Positions 38,647 through 48,400 of a stretch of 64,000 nt of DNA are shown piece by piece. Both the position numbers and the translations under genes were made by a program. The stretch spans positions 4,744,272 through 4,808,271 of the forward strand of contig CP073041.1 in NCBI GenBank assembly GCA_025370055.1, given 5' to 3'. Origin of the DNA: Woronichinia naegeliana WA131. Lineage in GTDB: Bacteria; Cyanobacteriota; Cyanobacteriia; Cyanobacteriales; Microcystaceae. Below the pieces are notes generated by a model that did no database searches, was not told the DNA's origin, and was given only the letters and a program-made list of their open reading frames with translations. Position 1 is the stretch's first letter; the number at the start of each line of letters is the position of its first letter.

Positions 38647-38700
38647 AATGTGGGTTGCAAGCATTGTCAAACATAGATAAATTTTAATATTTTCAGCGAT
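38647..38700 (-). pseudogene. Start of a second Rpn-like gene (tandem copy remnant)
   Basis: The block from 38647 to ~38700 repeats the leader and first six codons of the Rpn gene (39541-39593): TTGCAAGCATTGTCAAACAT, then AGATAAATTTTAATATTTTC and a HIP1 site. On the minus strand this encodes ATG plus FDNAC, after which transposon sequence takes over at 38646. A paralogous gene once followed in tandem. Confidence 0.7.
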
Positions 38701-38753
38701 CGCCCCTTAATGTCAAGAAAAAAGCGATCGCCGATCAATGATTATCTAAATTT

Positions 38754-39560
38754 TTAATTATTTTGATTAGCTACAAACTGATTGACTAAAGCAATATCAA
38801 TATCTAATTCTTCAGCAATTTCCGCGATCGATAACCCTAATTTTGTAAGTAGAGGGATTGTTTCAAGCTTGCCCTCAAGCTTGCCCTTGAGCAGACCTAG
38901 CTGTTCTCCTTTTAGAAGACCTAGCTGTTCTCCCTCCTGCAAAATTTCTTGATAAACGGCTGATTCTTTCATAATGTCACTCCTTAAAATTTTTTTAATC
39001 GTTTCAGGTGCCATCACTAATCCTGCGAATACTGCCGTTGCCGCCATGAGATTAGCCCTCACCCCTTGGTTTTCTATTCTATCCAATCCCTTGGCAACCT
39101 CTCGTAAACGTGTTGTTGGCTTCTCACATTGGGTTAATATCGCTAGGGGCAATAAACCTGGACTTGTTAGAAATAAATCAGAAGACTGTTCCCAAAGACG
39201 AATGACTCGATAATGATGAGTTGTTGCTCCTAGTTGAAAGCTATCTTGATAAACCAAGGCCGATTTAGTTCGTTTCAGATAAATAACCACTTGGTGCATG
39301 GTTTTAAGCGGAAAACGACGATAAACCCTGACTCGATAATCTAACATCCGAAAACCCATTGTTTCATCGGGTTCGGTCTGAAATTCTAGGTGTAATACCA
39401 GATCTTCCGATTGTTCCAATATTAGGGAATCAGCGCGAATCGGTTCTAAAGATAATTCTGTGGGACTCAGTTTGGTCAGGGTAATGGGACGACCAAGCAA
39501 CCAAGTGGCATAATCTTCAGAAAAGTTTTCAGCTAGGAATTTGCAAGCATTGTCAAACAT
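38754..39560 (-). CDS. Rpn-family recombination-promoting nuclease / putative transposase
   Basis: 268 residues, ATG 39560. The N-terminal domain has the Rpn (PD-(D/E)XK) layout: FDNACKFLAENFSEDYATWL, then DSLILEQSEDLVLHLEFQTE with the catalytic-type E-x-Q/E pair, and MLDYRVRVYRRF. The C-terminus carries a directly repeated GEQLGLLK (residues ~208-223) and KLEGKLETIPLLTKLGLSIA, a coiled, recombinogenic tail common in this family. Rpn proteins promote RecA-independent recombination in E. coli (family knowledge). HIP1 sites flank the gene. Confidence 0.85.
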   Translation of the reverse strand: MFDNACKFLAENFSEDYATWLLGRPITLTKLSPTELSLEPIRADSLILEQSEDLVLHLEFQTEPDETMGFRMLDYRVRVYRRFPLKTMHQVVIYLKRTKSALVYQDSFQLGATTHHYRVIRLWEQSSDLFLTSPGLLPLAILTQCEKPTTRLREVAKGLDRIENQGVRANLMAATAVFAGLVMAPETIKKILRSDIMKESAVYQEILQEGEQLGLLKGEQLGLLKGKLEGKLETIPLLTKLGLSIAEIAEELDIDIALVNQFVANQNN

Positions 39561-39620
39561 AGATAAATTTTAATATTTTCAGCGATCGCCTCTTAACTAT
39601 GAAGAAAAAAGCGACGCTGA

Positions 39621-40280
39621 TCAATTGAAGTCAGGATCATTGGAATTTAATGATGAAACCAAATTTCTTTCACATTCTTGAAAAATATAGCGTAAAGCTC
39701 CTAACGTTTGAGCCGCATCATCCGAAATATAAGTTCTAGTTTCATAGACTGCACTCGTCAAAGTCAGTTTATAAAATACCCATCCTTGTCCATTCGTTAC
39801 AATTCCAAAGACATCTATTGGTCTTCGCACCTGATTATTTTGCCATTGGCAGGCTTGCATTTCTACGAGACATTGAGCCAGTCCTTGCTCAAAATCATCA
39901 CGTTTTGCCTCAACAATACACAAAAAAGGCGTATCCAAATAATCTTGTCTTTCCGCAATCAAATAATCCGCATTCCCGACTAAGACATCACTCTCTATTT
40001 TGCCTCCTTTCCAAATTTTTAGATTTTCAACTTTCTCCATTGCTTCTTCACAGAAAGCATCAATTAGCAATTTTTTTGACTCTTCATAGGTTCGGAGATC
40101 AAAAATATTATGGAGTCGCTCTAACCTTTTAATGAAAAAATCTGTAGGCTTAAGGGAAATGGCTGGCAATAACCAAGGTAGTAACGTCTTAATCCCCAAT
40201 TGTTTATAGGCAGAAGCAAGATCAAAGCCTGAAAAACTTCTTTTTTTTGATTTAGGTATTTTAGATGTATTTCTTGGCAT
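39621..40280 (-). CDS. Hypothetical protein with PD-(D/E)XK-like core
   Basis: 219 residues, ATG 40280. The central segment SDVLVGNADYLIAERQDYLD then PFLCIVEAKRDDFEQGLAQC has the spacing of a PD-(D/E)XK nuclease core (Asp, then E-A-K), similar to the N-terminal region of type I restriction subunits. The remainder (IDVFGIVTNGQGWVFYKLTL) matches the beta-strands that follow in such proteins. It is encoded divergently from nothing and lies 60 bp upstream of the Rpn gene on the same strand, so the two could be cotranscribed. The function is not established. Confidence 0.7.
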   Translation of the reverse strand: MPRNTSKIPKSKKRSFSGFDLASAYKQLGIKTLLPWLLPAISLKPTDFFIKRLERLHNIFDLRTYEESKKLLIDAFCEEAMEKVENLKIWKGGKIESDVLVGNADYLIAERQDYLDTPFLCIVEAKRDDFEQGLAQCLVEMQACQWQNNQVRRPIDVFGIVTNGQGWVFYKLTLTSAVYETRTYISDDAAQTLGALRYIFQECERNLVSSLNSNDPDFN

Positions 40281-40350
40281 TTTTGATTTTCTAGATTTTT
40301 ATTAAAAGACTGTCCTTCCACAGGATAATTTATTGAGGGGGCTGTTAGTC

Positions 40351-40432
40351 AAAAGCGATCGCCTCTTCCCCTTCAGTCAGAAAAAAGCGATCGCCTCTTC
40401 CCCTTCAGTCAGAAAAAAGCGATCGCCAAAAA
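40351..40432. repeat. 32-bp tandem repeat with HIP1 cores (2.5 units)
   Basis: AAGCGATCGCCTCTTCCCCT, then TCAGTCAGAAAA, occurs twice in exact tandem. A third unit keeps only the AAGCGATCGCC core before diverging. It lies between the 3' end of ndhD and the start of the PD-(D/E)XK gene, so it may form part of the latter's leader or act as a transcription barrier. Confidence 0.8.
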
Positions 40433-40470
40433 AATTTAACGTTTAGATGAACTAATAGTATTCAGATTGT

Positions 40471-42159
40471 CTAGGGGCGGACACCTAGGCTAGAAGCAAT
40501 TTTAGCTTCCGGTAAACGAGGAGCCGTCACTAATTCGGCATAGATATTGTTAGCACTAGCTTCAGCCACTTGGGTATAGGACTGACGTAACTGGCCATTG
40601 AGAGCCACCGTTGTCACATCGTAGGATTGAGTCGCTAATTTGGGATAGAAACCCACTGCAATGATTGGTAACAAGAAACAAGCGGCGATAAAGACTTCCC
40701 TGGGATAGGCATCTTCATAATGGGCATTTTCGGGTAACACACAACTGGTTCCAAAACAGACTGCCTCTTGACTTTCCCGTTTGGTCTGATTTTGATCTTC
40801 CAGACCACAAACCAGAGGGGCATCGGTTCCATAGAAGAGTTGGCGTAGCATCGAGAGCAGATAAATTGGCGTTAACACTAAACCAATGGCGGCTAAAAAG
40901 ACGGTGACTGTGCGGAAAGTGGTGCTGTAAATATCGCTACTGCTAACACCGACAAAAATGGATAGTTCACTGGCAAAGCCACTCATACCAGGCAGGGCCA
41001 GGGATGCCATAGCGGCGATCGTGAAAAGGGCAAAGACTTTAGGCATAATTTTGCCAATGTTCCCCATTTCAGCCAAATTCAGGGTATGGGTGCGATCGTA
41101 GGTGACACCAGCTAAGAAGAATAAAGCGGCAGCAATAAGACCATGAGAGATCATTTGTAGCATGGCTCCACTAATCCCTAGATCCGTAAAAGAGGCGATT
41201 CCAATCAACACAAAGCCCATGTGGGAAATGGAAGAGTAGGCTAAACGCCGTTTCATATTGGTTTGAGCAAAGGAGCTAAAACCGCCATAGATGATATTAA
41301 CGACCCCTAAAATGACCAGAATAGGAGCGAAGTAAACATGAGCCTGCTCTAACAATCCTAAATTGAGACGAATTAAGCCATAGCCACCCATTTTGAGCAA
41401 TACACCCGCTAAAATCATCGAAACAGGAGCAGACGCTTCACCGTGAGCATCGGGGAGCCAGGTATGAAGGGGAAAGACGGCTAATTTAACACCAAAGGTG
41501 ATTAACAGTCCGGCGTAGAGAAATAGTTCTAAGGCGAGGGGATATTCTTTTAAACCTAATTCAGCAATATCAAAGGTCATGTTATCGCCATAGAAGGCCA
41601 TGCCCAGGGCTGCAACCAGAATGAAAATAGAAGCGGCGGCTGTATAGAGTAAGAATTTCATGGCGGCATACTGTCGCTTCTGGCCACCCCAGATCGATAC
41701 CAGTAGGTAAACCGGAACGAGTTCCAACTCCCACATGATGAAGAGCAACAGCATATCCTGGGCGACAAAGACACCAATTTGGGCTGCATACAACAGCAGC
41801 ATTAAAAAGTAGAATAGTCGAGGTTTGTGGTCAACTTGCCAAGCGGCAAAGATGGAGAGAGTGGTGACTAAACCGGCCAATAGGACTAAGGGCATGGAAA
41901 TTCCGTCCACCGACAAAGCCCAACTCAGTCCAAATTGGGGAATCCAAGCGTATTTTTCGACTAATTGAAAGGATGATTGCGTGGGGTCGTAATGCTGACT
42001 GAAAACATAAATCATTAACATAAAGTCCGCGATCGCCACACCGAGGGCATACCAACGAACTTGTTTACTGTCTTTGTAAGGCAGTATGGGAATGAGACAA
42101 GAAGCAATCAGGGGAAAGAGAATGATTGCAGAGAGCCAAGGGAAGTGATCCACCGTCAT
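40471..42159 (-). CDS. ndhD: NAD(P)H-quinone oxidoreductase subunit 4 (NdhD1 type)
   Basis: 562 residues, ATG 42159. Proton-pumping membrane subunit of the thylakoid NDH-1 complex (respiration and cyclic electron flow around photosystem I). About 14 hydrophobic helices are visible. The antiporter-like core includes [20 protein letters not shown], the conserved Lys in [40 protein letters not shown], and [12 protein letters not shown]. The C-terminal loop [11 protein letters not shown]...[14 protein letters not shown] is the form found in NdhD1 proteins. Nearest neighbours are unrelated, so it is probably monocistronic. It is intact and has normal host codon use, in contrast to the transposons. 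Confidence 0.95.
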   Translation of the reverse strand: MTVDHFPWLSAIILFPLIASCLIPILPYKDSKQVRWYALGVAIADFMLMIYVFSQHYDPTQSSFQLVEKYAWIPQFGLSWALSVDGISMPLVLLAGLVTTLSIFAAWQVDHKPRLFYFLMLLLYAAQIGVFVAQDMLLLFIMWELELVPVYLLVSIWGGQKRQYAAMKFLLYTAAASIFILVAALGMAFYGDNMTFDIAELGLKEYPLALELFLYAGLLITFGVKLAVFPLHTWLPDAHGEASAPVSMILAGVLLKMGGYGLIRLNLGLLEQAHVYFAPILVILGVVNIIYGGFSSFAQTNMKRRLAYSSISHMGFVLIGIASFTDLGISGAMLQMISHGLIAAALFFLAGVTYDRTHTLNLAEMGNIGKIMPKVFALFTIAAMASLALPGMSGFASELSIFVGVSSSDIYSTTFRTVTVFLAAIGLVLTPIYLLSMLRQLFYGTDAPLVCGLEDQNQTKRESQEAVCFGTSCVLPENAHYEDAYPREVFIAACFLLPIIAVGFYPKLATQSYDVTTVALNGQLRQSYTQVAEASANNIYAELVTAPRLPEAKIASSLGVRP

Positions 42160-42492
42160 GACAATAAGAAGAAATACCTATTAGTTGTTGCTCTGATTAT
42201 ATTAAAGTTTGTAAACTTTTTGTTAACTTTTGCAAATAAATTTTTTGAGCTATTTACATTGTTTTTCTCTATGGAATGAGTCAACAGGATTGTCCTTAGT
42301 CTATGTAGATAGCAAGAAGACATCAATGCTTCAGATTTTCGAGCGTTGCAGACAGGCTCTTGACCCCGACAACGCCACTAAAAATCTTCGGCGATCGCCA
42401 AAATCTTCCCTTACTACTCCAATTCAATTCTTGCCCAAGAACCGAGAGGACTACTGCCTAGATAATCAGAACCCGCTAAAATCTCCTCTTCG
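42160..42492. other. Intergenic region upstream of ndhD
   Basis: AT-rich, one HIP1 site (GGCGATCGCC near 42390). Must contain the ndhD promoter. No gene, RNA or repeat is recognised, and short plus-strand frames here lack support. Confidence 0.5.
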
Positions 42493-42903
42493 CTACCATT
42501 CTTGAGTCAGGGTTTGAGGATGACACTGCTTAATCTGTACAGAAATATTATCGGCTCCCTCCTGCTGAAGATCTTCCACATAGCCCGTTTGATGGTACTG
42601 AGCTTCTGCTTCACTGTTGAAAGGGCCAAAATAGTAAAGACAACGGGGATTATCGGTATAAACTTCTAACCACCAATCCAGATTAACCGTGGCTAAAAGC
42701 AGGGAAACGGGTGTAATACGGAGAATTTTGACTCCAAGACAGGTAAGCTGACGAATTTCTTGGCTAAGACGGGTAACGGGAACTTTGAGGAACCATTGTC
42801 CTCGGCGTGGAGAAAGTCCGGTCAAGGTTTTACCAGGGGATTGGGACGCAAGAGTTACTTCTAGCAGAAAAAGCTGGCTGTCGGCTCCGTTATTGATCAC
42901 CAT
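42493..42903 (-). CDS. CpcD-like linker domain plus DUF1816 protein
   Basis: 136 residues, ATG 42903. Residues ~9-68 (FLLEVTLASQSPGKTLTGLS, then VPVTRLSQEIRQLTCLGVKI and LRITPV) match the CpcD/phycobilisome-linker fold: a hydrophobic start, VP..R, and LG.KI..I.P. Residues ~73-130 (DWWLEVYTDNPRCLYYFGPF, NSEAEAQYHQTGYVEDLQQE) match DUF1816, found almost only in cyanobacteria. It probably binds phycobilisome components or acts in light-harvesting assembly (inference). The same strand as eda upstream, but 163 bp apart. Confidence 0.8.
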   Translation of the reverse strand: MVINNGADSQLFLLEVTLASQSPGKTLTGLSPRRGQWFLKVPVTRLSQEIRQLTCLGVKILRITPVSLLLATVNLDWWLEVYTDNPRCLYYFGPFNSEAEAQYHQTGYVEDLQQEGADNISVQIKQCHPQTLTQEW

Positions 42904-43066
42904 ATATAATCGTTACGTTCAATTGATAAAATCCATAAACAGAGTTTGCCCTTCATCGAAATAGGCGGTTAGGACTCGTCTGGAGAAAGGCTGATCAGAG
43001 ATTAAGAAGACCGAACTTCTTAACTGTCACCCTATTATTGACCAAAAAGGGACATTCGGCTGAGTG

Positions 43067-43753
43067 TTACCAGGAATTCCCTGACATATTCTTAAGTTGC
43101 TCACATAGCAATCTTGCCTTTTGAGTAATGGCTGTCCAATTTTGTGCAGCAATCAGATCGGGGGGAAATAATTGACCGGATAGACCCACCGCGATCGCCC
43201 CCGCCTGAATAAACGGTAAGGCATTATCAAGGGTCACACCGCCGGTCGGAATGAGAGGAATATTTCCCAATGGCCCCTGCAACGCTTGAATATAGTCTGT
43301 CCCGCCCAGGGCCTGTACCGGAAAAACCTTGATGGCACTGGCTCCCATTTGCCAACCTGTGACAATTTCGGTCGGAGTGAGAGCACCTGGAATAATAGGT
43401 ATTTCTGCCTGAAGGGCCCGCTCAATTAAGCGAGAGTTAACATGGGGCGTAAAACAAAATTGGCTACCACAGGCGATCGCTCCTTCCAAATCTTCTAGAG
43501 TTAATACCGTTCCCGTGCCAATTAAACAGTGGGGTAGGGTTTCACGAAGAGAGGCAATAATCTGTTCAGGATGGTTACTGTTCCAGGTAATTTCGATCAG
43601 GCCCATTCCCCCTTGGGCTACGGCAGCAGCTAATACTTGACCTAAAGAAACATCCCTAACACGCAAAACGGCGATCGCTCGGTCTTGTTGCAAACGTTGC
43701 AGCCAAGCTTGGGCATAGGAATGAAGAGGGGCAAAATCAGACAAAATTTCCAC
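43067..43753 (-). CDS. eda: KDPG / 4-hydroxy-2-oxoglutarate aldolase
   Basis: 228 residues, GTG start at 43753. A TIM-barrel aldolase of the Entner-Doudoroff pathway that cleaves 2-keto-3-deoxy-6-phosphogluconate to pyruvate and glyceraldehyde-3-phosphate. Family motifs: IAVLRVRDVSLGQVLAAAVA, LIEITWNS with the active-site Glu, LIGTGTVLTLEDLEGAIACG, FCFTPHVN, GALTPTEI, and the Schiff-base lysine in ASAIKVFPVQALGGTDYI, then IPTGGV. Length is normal. No pathway neighbours are nearby. Confidence 0.93.
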   Translation of the reverse strand: MEILSDFAPLHSYAQAWLQRLQQDRAIAVLRVRDVSLGQVLAAAVAQGGMGLIEITWNSNHPEQIIASLRETLPHCLIGTGTVLTLEDLEGAIACGSQFCFTPHVNSRLIERALQAEIPIIPGALTPTEIVTGWQMGASAIKVFPVQALGGTDYIQALQGPLGNIPLIPTGGVTLDNALPFIQAGAIAVGLSGQLFPPDLIAAQNWTAITQKARLLCEQLKNMSGNSW

Positions 43754-43882
43754 CTGTAAATAATTAGTTGATGATTCTGAAGGGGCGACAAGACCATGTT
43801 AATCCCTTACTAGATAAGCATTCTAGCCTGTCGAGTTTCTGAAAGATGCTCTTTTTTAGTGCGTACTAACTAACAATAGAAT

Positions 43883-44035
43883 GCGGATATTGTCAAAAAA
43901 CGGGCGGCAGAAGTCCGAAGGCTAGAAATTAGGTCAGAATGTCGTGAGGCTTTGGCAGAGTACCGAACAGGGGATTTAAAACCAATGTCGGCGGAAGAAG
44001 TTATCGCAGAATTAAATCGTTATCTAGAAAGTGAT
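43883..44035 (+). pseudogene. Duplicated antitoxin gene, 5'-truncated
   Basis: ADIVKKRAAEVRRLEIRSEC, then REALAEYRTGDLKPMSAEEV and IAELNRYLESDS: an almost exact copy of the antitoxin at 44693-44920 without its first ~24 codons. The frame runs on into the end of the next gene instead of stopping, so it is a remnant of a local duplication. Confidence 0.8.
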
Positions 44036-44238
44036 TCAGTCAGTGAGCGTTCAATAACGGATTGTAAAGATATTCCTAAGTGTTGAGCTTCTTTTTCTAA
44101 GGCTTCTAGCATCCATTGGGGCAGATCAATGTTGATAGGTTTCTTTTCTAAACCAGGGCGTTTGAGATTAGCTAGATCAAAAAATTCTAGAATGTCTTCA
44201 CCGTCATCAAATCGTCGCTCTAATTCTTCAGCTTTCAT
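44020..44238 (-). CDS. CopG/BrnA-like antitoxin, apparently orphan
   Basis: 72 residues, ATG 44238. N-terminal EELERRFDDGEDILEFFDLA followed by a ribbon-helix-helix segment INIDLPQWMLEALEKEAQHL and GISLQSVIERSL. This is the architecture of BrnA/CopG antitoxins. The toxin normally lies just upstream. Here only ELFPLDVRAKAR-stop (44277-44239 on the minus strand) is readable, perhaps the tail of a lost toxin. The 3' end overlaps the antitoxin remnant on the other strand. Confidence 0.75.
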   Translation of the reverse strand: MKAEELERRFDDGEDILEFFDLANLKRPGLEKKPINIDLPQWMLEALEKEAQHLGISLQSVIERSLTESLSR

Positions 44239-44364
44239 ACAGTTTTACCTCGCTTTTGCACGAACGTCTAACGGAAATAATTCTTAGCTTTAAATTATAG
44301 CAGTGTAAATTATGCCTATTGTAAGTTATAAAATAAATTAGGCTATTAACAGGGAGTTTTTAAG

Positions 44365-44595
44365 ATGGTTACTTTAACGGATGTTCTGGAGGCGGTGGAA
44401 CAGTTAACGGACGAGGAACAAGAAGCATTTGCAGACATTATTCGTCAACGTCAAATTGAGCGGCGACGGGATGAAATTGCGAGAGATGCTCAGGAGTCAA
44501 GGTTGGCTTATCGGGCGGGTTTATTGCCTTCCTATACCGCAGAAGAGGCGATCGCCCATTTAGAGATGGTACTCGAAACGTCTGATGAACTATGA
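44365..44595 (+). CDS. Antitoxin-like small protein
   Basis: 76 residues, ATG 44365 with AGGGAG upstream. VTLTDVLEAVEQLTDEEQEA, FADIIRQRQIERRRDEIARD, then AYRAGLLPSYTAEEAIAHLE: the same layout as the antitoxin at 44693 (ENALEVVSQLPREQQELLAD, LKPMSAEEVISEL), so the two are paralogues. No toxin gene follows within the 97-bp gap, so it is an orphan or its partner was lost. Confidence 0.75.
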   Translation: MVTLTDVLEAVEQLTDEEQEAFADIIRQRQIERRRDEIARDAQESRLAYRAGLLPSYTAEEAIAHLEMVLETSDEL

Positions 44596-44692
44596 AAAAG
44601 GTTATTGTTTCCCAAAATTTGACCGTGCTTTCTGATTTTTAAATTTAGATTTATACTGAATTGAGAGATTAAATTGAAACTCAGGAGTCAAG

Positions 44693-44920
44693 ATGATTAC
44701 GTTTGAAAATGCGTTAGAGGTGGTCAGTCAACTACCCAGAGAACAGCAAGAATTATTGGCTGATATTGTCAAAAAACGGGCGGCAGAAGTCCGAAGGCTA
44801 GAAATCATGGAGGAATGTCGTGAGGCTTTGGCAGAGTACCGCACAGGGAATTTGAAACCAATGTCGGCAGAAGAAGTTATCTCAGAATTACGTTGTTATC
44901 TGGAAAGCGATGAGGATTAA
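44693..44920 (+). CDS. Antitoxin of a RelE/YafQ-type pair
   Basis: 75 residues, ATG 44693. MITFENALEVVSQLPREQQE, then LLADIVKKRAAEVRRLEIME and the acidic C-terminus YLESDED. It overlaps the toxin start by one base (TAATG at 44918-44922), the usual translational coupling of toxin-antitoxin operons. A truncated duplicate lies at 43883. Confidence 0.85.
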   Translation: MITFENALEVVSQLPREQQELLADIVKKRAAEVRRLEIMEECREALAEYRTGNLKPMSAEEVISELRCYLESDED

Positions 44921-45204
44921 TGAGAGAGTTAATTTTAACGGCTAGATTTAGGCGATCTTTTAAAAAGTTTGTCCAGCGTAACACGGCATTACAGCGACAA
45001 GTTGAAAAAACGTTGCTGCAAATGAGGGAGGATGTATTCGCGCCCAATTTGATGACTCATCGCCTAAAGGGTGAGCATGATGGGCTAAGGGCTTGTTCTT
45101 GTGGATATGATTGTCGGATTATTTTTACGATTCAAAAAAACGAGCAGACGACTCAAGATGAGATTGTTTTGCTTAATATTGGGACTCACGATGAGGTTTA
45201 TTGA
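44920..45204 (+). CDS. RelE/YafQ-family mRNA interferase toxin
   Basis: 94 residues, ATG 44920. LILTARFRRSFKKFVQRNTA at the N-terminus, then LMTHRLKGEHDGLRACSCGY DCRIIFTI and VLLNIGTHDEVY: the fold pattern of YafQ/RelE toxins (a basic helix, a central L-x-G segment, and C-terminal GxHDxVY). Expected to cleave ribosome-bound mRNA (family knowledge). Paired with the upstream antitoxin. Confidence 0.88.
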   Translation: MRELILTARFRRSFKKFVQRNTALQRQVEKTLLQMREDVFAPNLMTHRLKGEHDGLRACSCGYDCRIIFTIQKNEQTTQDEIVLLNIGTHDEVY

Positions 45205-45412
45205 GGGTTGTTAATTGTAATTAGATTATCTGTTAGAACGGAAAGGCGGTTTTGGTGGCTCTGAGTCTAATGATAAGATGGAAACAATCTTGGGAATGCG
45301 CTATCCGACTTAGGCGAAAAAGAAGAAGCGATCGCATTTGAATAACGTGCAGTCTTAATGAGTTATTGAAAATATGCTAGAGTATTAACTCAAGATATAC
45401 GAGAGACTGGCT
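45205..45412. other. Gap upstream of the PNP-STAND gene
   Basis: Contains one HIP1 site (GCGATCGC near 45329) and no gene. It presumably holds the promoter of the large downstream gene. No clear -10/-35 pair stands out. Confidence 0.4.
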
Positions 45413-48400
45413 ATGTCTAGCGAAAATGTAGATGTTTTGATTGTTACAGCCCTCAAGCAAGAATTTGATGCTCTACTTGAAGTAACGGGGGGTGAAGCAG
45501 AGTGGGAAAAAATTACTGATGAGCGCAATTTTTCTCAGTATTATGTTCGTAATTTTGACAGTGAGCAGGGCTTCTCCTTTCGGATAGCGGCAATGTGGGC
45601 AAATCAGATGGGAACGACATCTGCGGCAGTGTTAGCAACAAGGTTGACCGAGCAACTTAAGGCAAGATGTATCGCAATGTGTGGAATTTGTGCGGGAAAG
45701 CGTGGAGATCTTTTTTTAGGAGATGTCATAGTCGCGGATCGTATTTTTCGATATGACGAAGGTAAGCTCAAAAAACAAGGTGAGAATGAAATTTTTCAGC
45801 CCGATATTACTACATTTAATCTCAATCCAAACTGGAAACGAGCCGTTGAAGAAATTCAGAATAAATGGCAACCATCATTTATTAGTGAAAGACCGCTTTC
45901 TATAGACTATCAATCTAAATGGTTGTTACGAGCATTATATGATTGTAAGCAAAATCAAAAATTATCAATTGAAAATTATCCTGGTCTTCAAGAATATTGT
46001 CACAAACGCAAAGAAGCGATTAAAAAGTTAAGACAAGAAGGATGGATGAATTTAAGTGGCTTTAGTTTGACTTCAGAAGGACAGGAAAAAATAGAAGAAG
46101 AACTATTTTGTGATAAGAGTTTTCCTGAGAAAGATCCTGCTTTTAATATTCACTTAGGAGTGGTCGGTACGGGAAACAAAGTCATACAAAATTCTTCAAT
46201 ATGGGAACAAATTTCTACTTCAGGAGAAAGAAAAATTATTGCTCTAGAGATGGAGGGAGAAGCTATTGGAATAGTTTCAGCCATTCAAGAAGTTGACTAT
46301 ATGATTTTTGTGAAAGGTGTTTGTGATTATGCCGATGAGTTTAAGGATGATTCTTTTCATCATTTTTCGGCTAAAGCTTCGGCGGCTTTTTTGATTGATT
46401 TTCTGAAATCTTATTTACCCAAACAAGAGCCAGCAAAAAATTCTCTAAAAGCTGACCAGATTAAATTACAAAAAAAAAGTCAACAAGTAATCGAGCAAGT
46501 CTCGAATAAAATTGGGGGCGAAGTCTATTTACTAAGAACCAATCAGTTAGAGAAATTAGAAAAAAACACGGTTGACAACACTGTAACAATAATTGTTGGT
46601 GCTTCAGGTGTTGGCAAGTCTTCGTTAGTAAGAGATTATGCAGAGACACAAATTCAAAAAGATGAAACTGTTTTATGGTTTGATTCTCGCTCGTTTGAAA
46701 AAATAGATTTTGCGGCTTTTGAATCTGATTTACAGCTTGCAAATTCCCTAGATAAAGTAGTTCAGTCACTATCCACTAAAAAAGGATTACTGGTTCTTGA
46801 TGGACTTGATCGCCTCTACAATACTGACTCATTTAAATTGCTCTCAACTTTTCTGAGATTATTTGATTTTCATCAAGAGCAACCACAGTGGCGGCTTTTA
46901 ATAACTTGTCAAAACCAAGATTTATCACGATTGAGCGAGAAATTAATTCATACATTACCACGTATTAGTTTTAATGAGTTTATTTGTAAACCTTTGTTAA
47001 TAAAAGACTTAGAGCCACTTTGGTCTAGCTTTCCTAAAGCCAGCAGACTCAAGTATCAAACTCAATTACAAGATATTCTTGGCAATTTAAAAATTTTAGA
47101 TTTGGTAGCAACTAGACTTAATTTAGATGACGATATTCAAGTTGATCAATGGGTCGGTGAATCAAGTGTAATTGAATGGTTTTGGAATTCCTATATCAAA
47201 AATACGGAACAAGGTATTTCTAAATCTTGTTTGGTTCAAAAGGTTGCAGAATATCAAGCGGATAATCTCAAACAGAGATTTCCCCTATTACAGACTGAAC
47301 AATCACAATTAACAATCATTGAAGGTTTAATTAAAGACAAAATTTTTAATCAAACACAAGATAATAGTATTGTGTTTCAACATGATTTATATGGTGATTG
47401 GTTTCGGTTGCAACTTCTTATTTCCCATTCTGATAATCTTGCCAGTTATCTTAAAGATCGTCTTGTCTCTCCAATGTGGCATCGTGCTGTTCGTCTTTAT
47501 GGGCAGTATCTCTTGGAAAACTGTCGGGACGTTGAAAAATGGACTAATACCCTTGACAATCTTAAAAATAATGACATTTTACTTGCCCAAAATCTTTTAC
47601 TCGAATCGCCAATTTTTGCGGCTGATCCTTTTCCATTGTTAGTATTGATATACCAGAGCTTAATCGCTAACGAAGGTCAATTACTGAAACGCCTACTAGC
47701 CCAATTTTTGATTTCTGCAACATTGCCAGATCAACAAATGCTTGAAATCAGTCGTTCTTTAGGACATAACGAAACCGAAGCTTCAGCAAACTTTCGTATT
47801 CCTTACTGGCCATTATGGTTGCCAATACTTCGTTTTATTAATGATTATCGTGATGAGTTAATCAACATTGCCCCTATTGAAATTTGCCAAGTTGTTCATT
47901 TGTGGCTTGAGCATATTCCTCAAAATTCAATATTTCGATCGGAAGTAGCTGAAATCGGATTGATGTTAGGAAAAAAAGCTTTATTGGCAAAAGATAATTA
48001 TAAATCGGTTTTCCACAAGAATCGTAAAGATTTTTATCGTGTAGCTTTAATGGGAGCGAGAGAATTTCCCGAACAAATTAGTGATTTTGCCTTAAGAGCA
48101 AGTGAAAGAATCGCAAGAGCTAATACTCCTGAAGAGGATGAGGAATTAAAATATATTCCTGACAAAAGATTTTTTCCCTTATCTTTTGATCCGACTGAAC
48201 CTTTACCCGAACCTTGGCCAGATGGGCCAAAAAGAAGAGTTGACGATGATTTTCGCCATGTAGTTCTTGAATTACAAACAATTTTGCCATTAATTCAAGT
48301 TGATCCTTCCGTAGCACGAGAAGTTATTTTAGCAGTCTTGATTAGTGTTCGTAGAAGACTGAAAAAATATTTAATTCGTACTTATGAAGTTCAATTTGAC

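Noticed and set aside
40351-40432. Possible short CRISPR
   Set aside because: The full 32-bp unit repeats, including what would be the spacer, so it is a simple tandem repeat.
40635-40832. Extra small gene inside the 3' part of ndhD
   Set aside because: Out-of-frame overlap with a well-conserved ndhD sequence and no ribosome binding site.
42061-42505. Plus-strand open frames upstream of ndhD
   Set aside because: Low-quality frames with no family signature, overlapping the ndhD start and promoter region.
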